The position numbers and the translations under genes were made by a program. A model generated the notes under the pieces. It did not search any database, was not told the DNA's origin, and saw only the letters and a list, made by a program, of their open reading frames with translations. From Blastopirellula marina (GTDB taxonomy: Bacteria > Planctomycetota > Planctomycetia > Pirellulales > Pirellulaceae): a stretch of DNA of 64,000 bases. The stretch lies in the NCBI RefSeq assembly GCF_002967715.1, contig NZ_PUIA01000001.1:1-64000 (forward strand). Direction: 5' to 3'. Shown here in pieces: positions 7,899 through 16,789 of this stretch (positions within the stretch are counted from its first letter, which is position 1; each line of letters starts with the position of its first letter).

Positions 7899-8855
7899 TT
7901 AAAAGTCTTCCAATGCGGCATCCGTATCCCGGTCCGCCCAACTCTTCATAATGAATTCGTATTGCTTTCGAGCTTGTGGGAACGATCTCTTTTCCCACCA
8001 CGCTGCAGGACGCTTTGTGTTCCCGCCCTGGCGACGGTAAACGACGTTCAATAAGTTTCCCGCACCATCGATTTCATGGAACATCGCTCGCGACTCAATC
8101 GACGCCATGAGCGTTGCTACTGCGGAATGTCCACGGTAATTGGGATCGTCCGGATCGGTGCGTTGAGCTTCTTGATAACTGGCTAGTGAGTCGGTGAAGC
8201 GGCGGTTATCTGTCAGGCAATGGCCACGCAGTGCAAAGAACGCCGCGTTTTCCTGTTCTTCATTCATATTGCGTAACAGGTAGGTCGCCTGAGTATCTTG
8301 ATGGGTCATTGCTTTGGGCCAACGATGGTAATGCCGATCATCAAGTGCCCGAAAGCCTGGCGATGTTGTCTCAATGTTGAAACGGTCTGAACAATCTTCC
8401 CACCGAACAAAAGTATGGCCAATTGACTTGACCAAGTAGAGAGGATATCCAAGGCAGCGTCCAACAACGGTAAAGAGCACGGGAAGGGAATTGCAGGTGC
8501 CTCGCCGTTCGTAAATCACTCCATGCAAAAACAGACGCTGTGAGTCATCGAACAGGGCATCGTCTTCAAGTGGAATCTCTTTCCATGTTTGGTCGTAGCC
8601 GATGCCCAGGTCTCTTTGCAAATACGTTGTCAGGCAGAGCATACGAAAGCGAGCTTCTGTTTCCTCGAATTGTTCTGGGCTGCTCTGGAAGCGTGGCATC
8701 AATCGCAGGGTGAATTTTTCGACTTGATGAGCCCATTCCGCGAGTTCTTCAAGGCACTCATCAATATCAAGCATCTCGGCTCCCGGCAATTCAACCGCGC
8801 AACTGAGATTTCGCTTAGCCAGTGAAAGTCCATGCTGAAGAGCTTGAGCGTCCAT
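7899..8855 (-). CDS. SirB1-like transglutaminase-fold protein
   Basis: The 318-residue protein contains the SirB1/transglutaminase-like core: a Cys in RRGTCNSLPVLF (about residue 122) and a His in KSIGHTFVRW (about 147), spaced as in the papain/transglutaminase Cys-His pair. Asn/Asp in RFNIETTSPGF may complete a triad. The C-terminal third has TPR-like helices (FTDSLASYQEAQRTDPDDPNY). Most SirB1-family members have no proven enzyme activity. It is the first gene of a probable pair with the Rhs tip downstream. Confidence 0.75.
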   Translation of the reverse strand: MDAQALQHGLSLAKRNLSCAVELPGAEMLDIDECLEELAEWAHQVEKFTLRLMPRFQSSPEQFEETEARFRMLCLTTYLQRDLGIGYDQTWKEIPLEDDALFDDSQRLFLHGVIYERRGTCNSLPVLFTVVGRCLGYPLYLVKSIGHTFVRWEDCSDRFNIETTSPGFRALDDRHYHRWPKAMTHQDTQATYLLRNMNEEQENAAFFALRGHCLTDNRRFTDSLASYQEAQRTDPDDPNYRGHSAVATLMASIESRAMFHEIDGAGNLLNVVYRRQGGNTKRPAAWWEKRSFPQARKQYEFIMKSWADRDTDAALEDF

Positions 8856-9004
8856 GGTAACCGTCGATTATCCTGATGAGATCCCCTATAGGGCTAGTGA
8901 CTGCCCCCTGGTACACGCCTTGATAACCGGACGGAGGGGGAATTGCAACCAATTTGGTCGTATTTGCCAATATTGGGCAGTCGCCGAAAGCACCGCGATT
9001 CTCT

Positions 9005-10234
9005 TCAACCGAAAACCGATTGGATTGCGGCCTGTTTCACATCAGGCAGAAGGTGACGATAGCGTCGTCGAATCTCTTCGCTCGTGTGTCCTACAAATTC
9101 ATCGATCAATCGCTGGTCGACGCCCTGTGATGCCAGGTTGCTGATAAAGCTGTGGCGGAAACAGTGCCATCCTCGGAGCACTTTCCATTTGCTGCTTTGC
9201 AGCGTGCGGTTGAAATGGTCTTGGGCTTCGTCGCCGGTGATGGGACGAACATTCGATTTTCGCGTCCGGCTCCGGGCCATCTCTCCAAAGCAAAACGTGT
9301 GCCCTCCTCCTGGATGATGGTTTTCAAGCCAATCGTCCAGTGCCGTTCTCAGCCGCCCGGAAATCGGGACGCGGCGTGTCGATTCCTGTCCCTTCCTTCG
9401 CTTCTTCTCGCGAATCAGCAGCGTATCCCGCTGAATGTCGCCGATTTGCGAACGCAGTATTTCGCTACGGCGTGCCCCGGTATGAGCCGCTATCACGAAC
9501 ATCGGGTAAATGAACGGATGCCGGGCCTGCTCTTGGACAAAATTGAGGATCTCTTCAGTCTCCTCGACGCGAAGGTAGAGACAATCCCAGTAGGCTTTCG
9601 CCTCGACTTCTTCCATACCTTGCACCAAGGGCTCAATCTCGTCCCAGGTTTGAAACGGAGGATGTTCAACTGTCTTTGGCATTCGTAACCCCTTGTTGGG
9701 GAACGAGCCTGATACAAGCTTGTGGTCGATTGCCCAGTTCCAGACGACGCGGAATGTAGCGATCTCCTTCTTGATCGTCGTTGCTCCGACCTTCTTGCCA
9801 CGTTGGCCGTCATCTTGGCTACGTGCTCGGACGTAGCCCTGCAGATCGCTCAGGGAGAGTCTTAGAATGTCTAGTTTGCCGCCCAACTTATTGACCAAGT
9901 GCCGCTGATGGATTTTCATCGTCGCGAGCGTATTGTTCTCCAGGGAGTTTTCGGGGATCTCCTGGAAGAATTTTTCGAATAGCTCGCTAAGCGTCAGACG
10001 AAGAAGCTGCGGTTTTTGATTAATGCGACCATCAGATAACAGGAAGGTGGCGACATCGGCATCATCAGGCACGACGAGCCGCCCTGCTTCCACCAGCCGC
10101 AGGTTTTCTTCTAGGCGGGACAGTCTGGATCGAGCTTCCAACTCGCTGCTCGTCTTGAGCGAACGAGAGAATTTTAACCCTCCGAAACGGAAAATAACCG
10201 CGTACTTTTTACCCCGTAATTCGAGCGATGCCAT
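9005..10234 (-). CDS. Tyrosine recombinase / phage-type integrase
   Basis: The 409-residue protein catalyses site-specific integration and excision. The first 170 residues form a variable N-terminal and a core-binding SAM-like domain. The catalytic domain shows Arg in HTGARRSEIL (about residue 253), the HxxR box in HCFRHSFISN (about 360), His in VGHTSEE and the nucleophile Tyr in RRRYRHLLPD (about 392). All expected active-site residues are visible. ATG at 10234 has an AGGGGA upstream and is preferred to an in-frame TTG at 10267. The gene lies just beyond the 3' end of tRNA-Leu, which is the likely attachment site. Confidence 0.92.
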   Translation of the reverse strand: MASLELRGKKYAVIFRFGGLKFSRSLKTSSELEARSRLSRLEENLRLVEAGRLVVPDDADVATFLLSDGRINQKPQLLRLTLSELFEKFFQEIPENSLENNTLATMKIHQRHLVNKLGGKLDILRLSLSDLQGYVRARSQDDGQRGKKVGATTIKKEIATFRVVWNWAIDHKLVSGSFPNKGLRMPKTVEHPPFQTWDEIEPLVQGMEEVEAKAYWDCLYLRVEETEEILNFVQEQARHPFIYPMFVIAAHTGARRSEILRSQIGDIQRDTLLIREKKRRKGQESTRRVPISGRLRTALDDWLENHHPGGGHTFCFGEMARSRTRKSNVRPITGDEAQDHFNRTLQSSKWKVLRGWHCFRHSFISNLASQGVDQRLIDEFVGHTSEEIRRRYRHLLPDVKQAAIQSVFG

Positions 10235-10306
10235 GGCAGTCCCCTGTGAGCGAAATGTTGTCCACAAAACGTCCGCAATTGGGCGTCAGGATGCTGCAAG
10301 CGCATG

Positions 10307-10338
10307 AAAAAAGGCTTGCGTTGAATTCTACGCAAACC
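10307..10338 (-). terminator. Rho-independent terminator after tRNA-Leu
   Basis: On the minus strand GGTTTGCGT pairs with ACGCAAGCC (one G-U pair) across an 8-base loop, followed by six T. It lies 17 bases past the tRNA 3' end and before the integrase start. Confidence 0.7.
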
Positions 10339-10354
10339 CTTATGGTGTAAGTAG

Positions 10355-10439
10355 TGCCGAAGAGAGGACTTGAACCTCCACGGGGTTAACCCCCACTAGG
10401 ACCTGAACCTAGCGCGTCTGCCAATTCCGCCACTTCGGC
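10355..10439 (-). tRNA. tRNA-Leu (anticodon CAG)
   Basis: Read on the minus strand, the 85-nt sequence forms a class II cloverleaf. GCCGAAG pairs with CTTCGGC as acceptor stem, followed by discriminator A. The anticodon stem is CTAGG/CCTAG with loop TTCAGGT. There is a long variable arm and a GGTTCAAGTCC T-arm. CCA is not encoded. The anticodon CAG reads CUG. Its 3' half is the likely integration target of the neighbouring integrase. Confidence 0.93.
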
Positions 10440-10580
10440 CTGTGTTCTCAGGTGGAAACAGCTATTTATGCCTCGGGATGGTTCTTTTTTCAAGGACCCC
10501 AGGGGGCAAAAAATGGTCTGTCTTCCCAGATTTGCCTGAAAAACCAATTCAACCCGTCTAGAACAACGTTCTATGGGAAT

Positions 10581-11021
10581 TTAAACCGCTTTCAGATGGT
10601 TCTGCCGAGCCGAAATATTCGCCACCAGGGCTTTAATCAGGGCCACGATATTCTCCTGGCCGTACAGCTTCGGGTCCATGTGAAACAGCGAATGTTCCAG
10701 GACATTTTCTAAATCGACACGCCGCAGGTCGCTACGGTTCAGGTACCGCATGTTCCAGTCGGGGAAAATGCGTTCGTCATATTCGCCGAGCTCGACGGTG
10801 TTGACCACATCGTGGCGGCTGTCTTTCTCGATGACCTCCATCAGGTCCAAAACAATCTGCCGCTCTCCTTCGAGATACTGAAAGAAGACGCCGTGGTCGT
10901 AACACAGGTAGCCTGTAATTTCCAGAGCGGCGTTCTTCGAGGCGGCGTGACGGGCTAATCCTTCGAGATCAAGTTCGGCACTATCGATGGTACTATAACT
11001 CGCATAGGCAAGCGCAAACAC
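10581..11021 (-). CDS. BLUF-domain blue-light photoreceptor
   Basis: The 146-residue protein is a stand-alone BLUF domain, which binds FAD and changes a hydrogen-bond network on blue-light excitation. Visible family residues are Tyr in AYASYS (about 6), Asn in SKNAALEITGYLCY (about 29), Gln in VFFQYLEGE (about 48) and Trp in FPDWNMRY. The last 40 residues are helical and form no effector domain, so output must pass through a partner. The start is GTG with an AAGGGA upstream. No enzyme or regulator gene of the usual BLUF partners lies next to it. Confidence 0.88.
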   Translation of the reverse strand: MFALAYASYSTIDSAELDLEGLARHAASKNAALEITGYLCYDHGVFFQYLEGERQIVLDLMEVIEKDSRHDVVNTVELGEYDERIFPDWNMRYLNRSDLRRVDLENVLEHSLFHMDPKLYGQENIVALIKALVANISARQNHLKAV

Positions 11022-11430
11022 GTGGAGAATCCCTTTCTTGGTTTCGGCGGTTATCTTATCCGCCGACGGTGTCCCCTTCTGTCCCCATCTTCATGACGAT
11101 GCATTGGGATTACAAGCAAATTCACCAATCCACATGCGTTGTTCCTTATGGCAGGGCAAGCTGGGGCTCTTGCTTTGATGTGGATGGCAAGCTGCATCGA
11201 AACGAGCCACAGGAAGGATATTCTGCTAGCTCGGGGAGATCTCGCTAGCAAAAACTTTGGTCTGTCTCTCAGCGATTAGCGAATGCCCAATTTTATTCTC
11301 TGGCATCCCTCCGGGGAAACTAGTTAACATAGAAGTTCATCGATTCCATCGATTTCCCTTCGCGACTCCCTCCCCTAAATGCATGCATAGCGGTGCGTGC
11401 ATTCCTGCATAATCCCCCTCCGAGCTTCGC
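11022..11430. other. Intergenic region between BLUF and secreted protein genes
   Basis: Divergent promoters should lie here. The only structure noticed is a 7-bp inverted repeat, TGCTAGC/GCTAGCA, near 11226-11252. A short minus-strand frame at 11051-11251 has low-complexity Arg/His ends and was not accepted as a gene. Confidence 0.4.
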
Positions 11431-13002
11431 ATGTTACGCCGCCGTGCCCATTGGGTCATGATCCTCGCTTCGTTGCTTTTGGCCTTGGTTCTGCGTGCCG
11501 TCCTTTCGGCGCAGGGCCTGCCGACTCAGCCTTCGGATGTGCATCATCCCTTTGGCATTCAAGTCATTGACGAAGCGACCGGTCGCGGCGTGCCCCTGGT
11601 AGAACTTCGCACGACTAACGAGATTCGCCTGGTCACCGACAATGCCGGATGGGTTGCTGTCGACGAGCCAGGGCTGATGGGTCAGAAGGTCTACTTCTCG
11701 ATCGATTCGCACGGCTACGAGTTTCCCGCCGATGGCTTCGGCAACCGTGGCCGAGCGTTAGAAGTGCGGCCTGGTGAGACGGTCCAGCTAAAGATCAAGC
11801 GGAATAACATTGCCCAGCGGCTCTATCGCGTGACCGGCCAGGGGCAGTTTCACCATTCAACTCGCTTGGGCCTGCCGACCCCTTGGCGTCATCCGAATAT
11901 GAACGCCCAGGTGATGGGGCAGGACTCGACCCAGGCCGTTGTCTTAGGAGATCGAATCCTATGGACATGGGGAGACACGGCGCGTGTATCGTATCCCCTG
12001 GGTAACTTTGCTACCTCTGGGGCCTGGTCGGAACTGCCCAACCGTGGCGGCATGGATCCGTCGATTGGGATCGGTCAAACCTACATGGTCGACGACAGCG
12101 GCTTCAGCAAACCGATGTTCAAAAATGACATCGGTGGAACAGTCATTTGGATGCACGGCATCTTCACTCTCGAAGACAACCAGGGGCAGACCCGCGCGGT
12201 CACGCATTACTCGGTACGCGAAGGACTAGGCAAAGAGCATCGCAGCGGCATCGCCGTATTCAACGAAGATAAGGAACTGTTCCAGCAGATCAACCAGTTT
12301 TCGCCAGACTCTCGACTGTATCCTCAGGGGCAAACCTTTCGGCATACCGACAACGGCCAGGCATACATTTACTTCGCGACTCCCTACCCAATCCTGCGTG
12401 TGCCGGCCAATTGGGATGCAGTGTTCGATCCAAAGCAGTATGAAGCCTGGACATGCCTGGAAGAGGGGACCACGTTCGACACGTGCAGCCCGCGACTTGT
12501 TCGCGATGCCAACGGCAAGCTCGACTATGCCTGGCGTAAGGATACCGATCTGGTCGACGCCCAGCGGCAGCGTCAACTTGAACAGGCAGGGCACATTGAA
12601 GCCGGGGAAGGTTGGCTTCAAACGATCGATATTGACAAGGGACGCAAGATTACGCTCCATCGCGGTTCGGTGCGATGGAACGACTATCTCGAATGCTGGG
12701 TGATGATCGCCAACGAGATCTACGGCGAAGAATCGAACCTGGGGGAAGTCTATTTCCTCACCTCCAAGTCAATCCCAGGCACCTGGGAAAAGGCGAAGAA
12801 GATTGTCACGCACGACAAGTACACCTTCTACAATCCAGTGCACCACGACTTCCTTGATCAGGCCGATGGAAAGCTGATCTATTTCGACGGCACCTACACC
12901 AAGCAGTTCTCTGCCACTCAGGTCGCGACACCACGGTACGACTACAATACGATGATGTACCAGCTCGACCTCTCAGACGACCGATTGAACTCTGTTGAAT
13001 AG
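11431..13002 (+). CDS. Secreted protein, probable beta-propeller, unknown substrate
   Basis: The 523-residue protein has a hydrophobic N-terminal signal segment (about residues 8-27, ending near AQG). Residues about 40-125 resemble a carboxypeptidase-regulatory/Ig-like domain (FGIQVIDEATGRGVPLVEL, then LVTDNAGWVAVDEPG). The rest has repeated Trp, Tyr and Gly-rich strands like a five-bladed glycosidase-type propeller. No catalytic carboxylate set could be assigned, so an enzymatic role is only a guess. It is exported. Confidence 0.75.
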   Translation: MLRRRAHWVMILASLLLALVLRAVLSAQGLPTQPSDVHHPFGIQVIDEATGRGVPLVELRTTNEIRLVTDNAGWVAVDEPGLMGQKVYFSIDSHGYEFPADGFGNRGRALEVRPGETVQLKIKRNNIAQRLYRVTGQGQFHHSTRLGLPTPWRHPNMNAQVMGQDSTQAVVLGDRILWTWGDTARVSYPLGNFATSGAWSELPNRGGMDPSIGIGQTYMVDDSGFSKPMFKNDIGGTVIWMHGIFTLEDNQGQTRAVTHYSVREGLGKEHRSGIAVFNEDKELFQQINQFSPDSRLYPQGQTFRHTDNGQAYIYFATPYPILRVPANWDAVFDPKQYEAWTCLEEGTTFDTCSPRLVRDANGKLDYAWRKDTDLVDAQRQRQLEQAGHIEAGEGWLQTIDIDKGRKITLHRGSVRWNDYLECWVMIANEIYGEESNLGEVYFLTSKSIPGTWEKAKKIVTHDKYTFYNPVHHDFLDQADGKLIYFDGTYTKQFSATQVATPRYDYNTMMYQLDLSDDRLNSVE

Positions 13003-13162
13003 TTGGTTGGATGTGTTGCGTGTCTTTGCTCTCTTAATGAGCCTCGTTTCAATCGCTGGCAAGTCACCCTCGGAAGTGTGTACTTATTGCGTAAATTGCG
13101 GCAAAACAAGGCGTTCTGAAGCCAATTACCGGTTGCCACTGCCCGCCTCAGTCTTCGACGTT

Positions 13163-14479
13163 TTAAGGAGGAAGAATATTGCCAGGCCGTTCGTGGCGTA
13201 GCCGGGGGCGAAACTGTCCCATGTTGGCTCGCCACAGGTACGGTTGGGCGAGGTCGACTTCCGCGATGACCACCGTGTCTTCCGCAGTGGCCCTGGTGCG
13301 AAGCGTTCCCGAGAGATCCCACACGCCAGACTGCATCCAGTCATCGTTAATCGAATACGACGCCGTTACCAGGTAAACCTGGTTCTCGATGCAGCGTGCT
13401 TTGGCCAGGTTCGGATCGCCCCCCATGATCGGCATGGCGATGATCTCGGCCCCATTGGCCGCCAGGCCGCGAGCTACTTCGGGCATGTGCACGTCGAAAC
13501 AGATCATCATGCCGATCTTTCCGAGCGGTGTGTCGAACACCGGGAAACTATCGCCAGGAGCGACCCCTTTGCGGTACTCGTCCCGCGCCAGGCACACTTT
13601 GCGATACTTGCCGACCAGCTTGCCATCAGGCCCGACCAGCACCGCCGTGTTGAAGATCTTGTACTCAGATTTTTCGTAAATCGAAGTCACCAGGTACATG
13701 TCATACTTGGCCGCCAATTCACCGAGACGATTGGTTGTCGGACCGGGAATCGGTTCGGCAACCTCTTCAAACGAATCAGGTCTGCCAACCGCTGTCAGCA
13801 CTTCTCCAAGTACCGCAAGGTCCGCCTTCTGATCAGATGCTTCAGCAAGATGTGGTTCGCATTGAGCGAGAGATTCAAGCGATGACTTGCTGTTGCGAGG
13901 GCGATAGTTGATCGCCGCCAGGCGGACCTTCCGAGCCTTCGGCGGATCGGCCTTCTGCAGCGAAACATCACTCCATACCACGCGGCTTTCCGGTGACCAG
14001 CGAAGCTGCAGCTTCACGACCCCCTTGGTGGCCGACTTGGGTGCTGGGAAAGTCCCTGTGAACCGCGTCCAGCCAGCCTCATCAGGCTCGGCGGCCGCCG
14101 CGTAATACGGGCGAGACTGATCGCCGGACTCATACTTTACGACCTGATCCTTTTCGTTGGTGAACCACACTTCCGCATACACACCGCGCCGAGGCTCACT
14201 CACTTCCGAGAGGTTGGCAGCGACCGAAAGCTGGTAGTACTGCCCCCCTTCAATCGGCAATTCACACTTCCACGCACCGTCGAGAGCATCCCGCTGATCA
14301 TGAACGATGACATACCCAGGCTGCCCGTCGAGGCCACCTTGCTTGTCGATTTGGAACTCAGGACGAATCTCGTCGCGCGGGCTGTAGGGCTTCCACAACG
14401 CGGTCGAGCACTCCTCGGCCTGGACCAGGCTTACCGTAAGGAACGACACGAGAACAAACGCACAGGAAGGAATTCGCAT
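13163..14479 (-). CDS. Secreted carbon-nitrogen hydrolase (nitrilase superfamily)
   Basis: The 438-residue protein has a signal peptide (cleavage near VQA-EE, about residue 21), a beta-sandwich of about 150 residues, then a nitrilase domain from about 185. The Glu-Lys-Cys triad is visible: Glu in LAVLGEVLTAV, Lys in GKYRKVCLARDEY and Cys in MMICFDVHMPE. The family hydrolyses amides or nitriles. A secreted form with an N-terminal sandwich domain suggests action on external amides, though the substrate cannot be read from sequence. The 3' end faces the previous gene across 160 bases. Confidence 0.87.
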   Translation of the reverse strand: MRIPSCAFVLVSFLTVSLVQAEECSTALWKPYSPRDEIRPEFQIDKQGGLDGQPGYVIVHDQRDALDGAWKCELPIEGGQYYQLSVAANLSEVSEPRRGVYAEVWFTNEKDQVVKYESGDQSRPYYAAAAEPDEAGWTRFTGTFPAPKSATKGVVKLQLRWSPESRVVWSDVSLQKADPPKARKVRLAAINYRPRNSKSSLESLAQCEPHLAEASDQKADLAVLGEVLTAVGRPDSFEEVAEPIPGPTTNRLGELAAKYDMYLVTSIYEKSEYKIFNTAVLVGPDGKLVGKYRKVCLARDEYRKGVAPGDSFPVFDTPLGKIGMMICFDVHMPEVARGLAANGAEIIAMPIMGGDPNLAKARCIENQVYLVTASYSINDDWMQSGVWDLSGTLRTRATAEDTVVIAEVDLAQPYLWRANMGQFRPRLRHERPGNILPP

Positions 14480-14572
14480 AGCCAGGTCCAGGCAGGAAGG
14501 GTCTCGTTGGGGAGGTGATGTTACGAGATATCTTTGCCAGTCTACCGCTATGCCAGGGGCGTTTCAAGAAAA

Positions 14573-15082
14573 TTAAAACGGGTGATAGATCGGCTTGGCG
14601 TCGCGGATGCTGACGGTTTTCGAGTCCTGGTCGTTGCTATAACTGCCAATCGTGGTCCATAGCAGCACGGCTGAGAACAACGTGAGATAGACCCCCAAGG
14701 TTGTCACGCTCCAGAAGAGGAAATAGCCTCCCAACCTCGGCGGTATATTGGGAATCGAAGCTTGAACCAGCAGGTCGTATGCTAATGCGCCCAGCAGAAA
14801 GCCCAGGAATCCGGCGGTCAGCCATAGGGGAATTTGCAGGATGAATGCCACGATCAACGCGGCAAACTGGTCTTCCCATGGCAGCGGCAGATTGCGACTT
14901 TGGCGAGTAATATTAACCCACGCATGGATCAGGCTCGGTAGTATCCAAAGCAGATAAATCGCCAGAGCCAGCAGTGGTATGGCCAGGAAGAGTAAGAAGC
15001 AGAAGAAGATGGCCAAGAACGCGGCGAAGATGAAGCCGGAGTAGCCGTTGTTTTCCTGCGATTGATCGTTGAGATTCGACAT
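14573..15082 (-). CDS. Polytopic membrane protein, unknown function
   Basis: The protein has about 169 residues with four hydrophobic segments at roughly 15-50, 70-90, 100-120 and 130-150. The ATG at 15082 begins MSNLNDQSQ. A longer frame opens at a TTG (15118), but that codon falls in the T-run of the terminator that follows lpxA, which argues against it. Another ATG at 15094 is possible. No family is recognised. Confidence 0.65.
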   Translation of the reverse strand: MSNLNDQSQENNGYSGFIFAAFLAIFFCFLLFLAIPLLALAIYLLWILPSLIHAWVNITRQSRNLPLPWEDQFAALIVAFILQIPLWLTAGFLGFLLGALAYDLLVQASIPNIPPRLGGYFLFWSVTTLGVYLTLFSAVLLWTTIGSYSNDQDSKTVSIRDAKPIYHPF

Positions 15083-15116
15083 CGCTTTGGGCATCCGCTG
15101 GGCCAATTCCAAACGC

Positions 15117-15147
15117 AAAAAGGGTGAGATGCTTATGTACTCACCCT
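15117..15147 (-). terminator. Terminator after lpxA
   Basis: On the minus strand AGGGTGAG pairs with CTCACCCT across an 11-base loop and runs into TTTTT. It lies 35 bases past the lpxA stop codon. Confidence 0.75.
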
Positions 15148-15181
15148 ATCACGCATACGATGTCAAAACAACGAACTTGAC

Positions 15182-16051
15182 TTAACCAGCACGGCGGCTT
15201 GCGTCGCTGGTGTTGTCTTCGCCATTCGACAGAACACGAAGTTGCGGACGGCTGACGTCCACACCGCGGCCACGGCTGCGGGCCTGGATAAAGCCGCGTT
15301 CGCTTTCGGCCAGGAAGTCGGCGAAGTGAACCGCTGGGCTCATCGGGAATTCGCGTCGAACGCGTTCCAGGGCTTCCCGATTGGTCAGGTTCGAGCGGAA
15401 GATGATGCGGTAGGCCCGCTTCAATTCCGAAAGCTGTTCTGGCGAGAATCCGCTTCGTTTCAGGCCGATGATGTTCAGTCCCACCACCAGGCTGCTGCAG
15501 CCATCGACGGTGACATACGGGGCGACGTCTTGCACGACGTGTGCCTGACCGCCGACCATAGCGTTGCGGCCAATGCGGCAGAACTGGTGCACAGCAACGG
15601 CACCACTGACGTAGGCTCGGTCTTCGATAACGACGTGACCGCCCAGCATTACGTTGTTAGTGATAATGGTGTTGTTGCCGATGATCGTGTCGTGGCCGAC
15701 GTGGGCTTGAACCATCAGCAGATTGTTATCACCGATGACCGTATCCTTGCCGGGTGCTAAGCCACGGTGGATGGTGGTGAATTCTCGGATGACGTTGCCC
15801 GTACCGATGATCACGTCACCCAAGTCGCTGCCTGCACGTAGGTGCTGCGGAGGCCCGCCGATGACGGCATGTTCGTGGACTTTATTGTTGGCCCCAAGTC
15901 GGGTGCCTTGTTTGATCGAGACAAAGGAATTCAGCTGACAGCCATCCCCAACCTTGGTGTTTTCTTCAACGACACAGAATGGGCCGATCGTGACGTTTTC
16001 GCCAATTTCCGCCGATGGATGAACGATTGCGGAAGGGTGGATCTGAGTCAC
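15182..16051 (-). CDS. lpxA: Acyl-ACP:UDP-N-acetylglucosamine O-acyltransferase (LpxA)
   Basis: LpxA catalyses the first step of lipid A synthesis, adding a hydroxyacyl chain to UDP-GlcNAc in the cytoplasm. The 289-residue protein shows the hexapeptide repeats of a left-handed beta-helix through about residue 190 and a helical C-terminal domain. The catalytic His lies in AHVGHDTIIGN (about residue 120). HPSAEIGENVTIGPFCVV and GGPPQHL match the family well. The last 25 residues (RGRGVDVSRPQL onwards) extend beyond the E. coli length. The gene stands alone here, without lpxD or fabZ neighbours. Confidence 0.93.
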   Translation of the reverse strand: MTQIHPSAIVHPSAEIGENVTIGPFCVVEENTKVGDGCQLNSFVSIKQGTRLGANNKVHEHAVIGGPPQHLRAGSDLGDVIIGTGNVIREFTTIHRGLAPGKDTVIGDNNLLMVQAHVGHDTIIGNNTIITNNVMLGGHVVIEDRAYVSGAVAVHQFCRIGRNAMVGGQAHVVQDVAPYVTVDGCSSLVVGLNIIGLKRSGFSPEQLSELKRAYRIIFRSNLTNREALERVRREFPMSPAVHFADFLAESERGFIQARSRGRGVDVSRPQLRVLSNGEDNTSDASRRAG

Positions 16052-16335
16052 AGCAAATCCTTTTGCTGAAGGTCGAAGATGGGTATCGATGATTCGCAGC
16101 CGCGGGAAAGGGCCTTCCTGGCCGCATTTCTTTGCGCTTTGGCATTCCTAGATACGATTATCGGTAAAACCTGTCCACCCCGATCGATCGAAACTGTCGA
16201 TTTGCGCGGGAGTTCCCGCAATCGGAATCGCTAGCACCGCCAGCAGGCAGGGTCGTGTCAAACAGGGTAATCCTCCCTATAATCTGGGGACGTTCCCGAA
16301 CCCATTTTGCGTCTTTTACCAATGATTGCGAGACC

Positions 16336-16674
16336 ATGTCCGATACGTCTGCCCTGTACAAAGAAGGCGAAAAGCTTCGAGACGAAGGTAAATATGCCGA
16401 AGCCGTCGAGAAATTCAAAGCGGTTTTGGCAGCAAAGCCTGAACATGTCCTGTCGCATATGGCCTTGGCGGTGACCTACGGGAATCTGAACGACTTCGAG
16501 AATGCCTGCTACCACGCCGAGATGGCCTGTCAGTTGGAGCCGACCGAACCGTTCAACTTCACGGCCCTTAGCGTGACCTACCAAAAGGCCTTCGAGGCAA
16601 CCCGCGATCCGAAGTACATCGAGAAGGCCGAACAGGCCAAGCATCACTCCGATGTCTCGCGCGGTGGCATGTAA
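16336..16674 (+). CDS. Small TPR protein
   Basis: The 112-residue protein contains two to three tetratricopeptide repeats: ALYKEGEKLRDEGKYAEAVE, then LSHMALAVTYGNLNDFENAC and FNFTALSVTYQKAFEA. No signal peptide is visible, so it is probably a cytoplasmic protein-protein adaptor. ATG at 16336 is chosen because the repeats start there; the in-frame extension to 16255 has no domain. Confidence 0.75.
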   Translation: MSDTSALYKEGEKLRDEGKYAEAVEKFKAVLAAKPEHVLSHMALAVTYGNLNDFENACYHAEMACQLEPTEPFNFTALSVTYQKAFEATRDPKYIEKAEQAKHHSDVSRGGM

Positions 16675-16685
16675 TTCATCTTGTT

Positions 16686-16726
16686 CCCTCTCCACCGTCT
16701 GTGGGGGAGAGGGCTAGGGTGAGGGG
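16686..16726. repeat. CCCTCTCC/GGAGAGGG hairpin repeat
   Basis: CCCTCTCC (16686-16693) pairs with GGAGAGGG (16706-16713) and is followed by CTAGGGTGAGGG. A related hairpin occurs at 28798-28823. Both lie just downstream of genes, as dispersed intergenic repeats or terminators often do. Confidence 0.5.
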
Positions 16727-16789
16727 GCATCTCGCCGGTTTGCCCAAGATGCACGGCTTGGGTTCAGGTCCTTCAGGGAACCGGGATTT

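Larger units (their letters stand above)
1..10380. mobile_element. Probable integrated genomic island (one end; continues left of the window)
   Basis: A tyrosine recombinase gene (9005-10234, minus) lies immediately past the 3' end of a tRNA-Leu gene, the usual arrangement for islands that integrate into tRNA genes. Inside are a VirD4/TraD-like ATPase, an excisionase-like HTH protein, several unknown proteins and an orphan Rhs tip. Much of 1-7900 looks more AT-rich than the chromosome to the right of the tRNA. No second copy of the tRNA 3' end was seen in the window, so the far attachment site must lie outside. The right boundary is placed in the tRNA 3' half; this is inference. Confidence 0.6.

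Noticed and set aside
11051-11251. Minus-strand frame of 66 codons upstream of the BLUF gene
   Set aside because: Low-complexity Arg/His ends, no ribosome binding site and no domain. It could be part of a dispersed repeat.
15083-15118. N-terminal extension of the 14573 membrane protein from a TTG codon
   Set aside because: The TTG lies in the T-run of the lpxA terminator, so a transcript starting there is unlikely.
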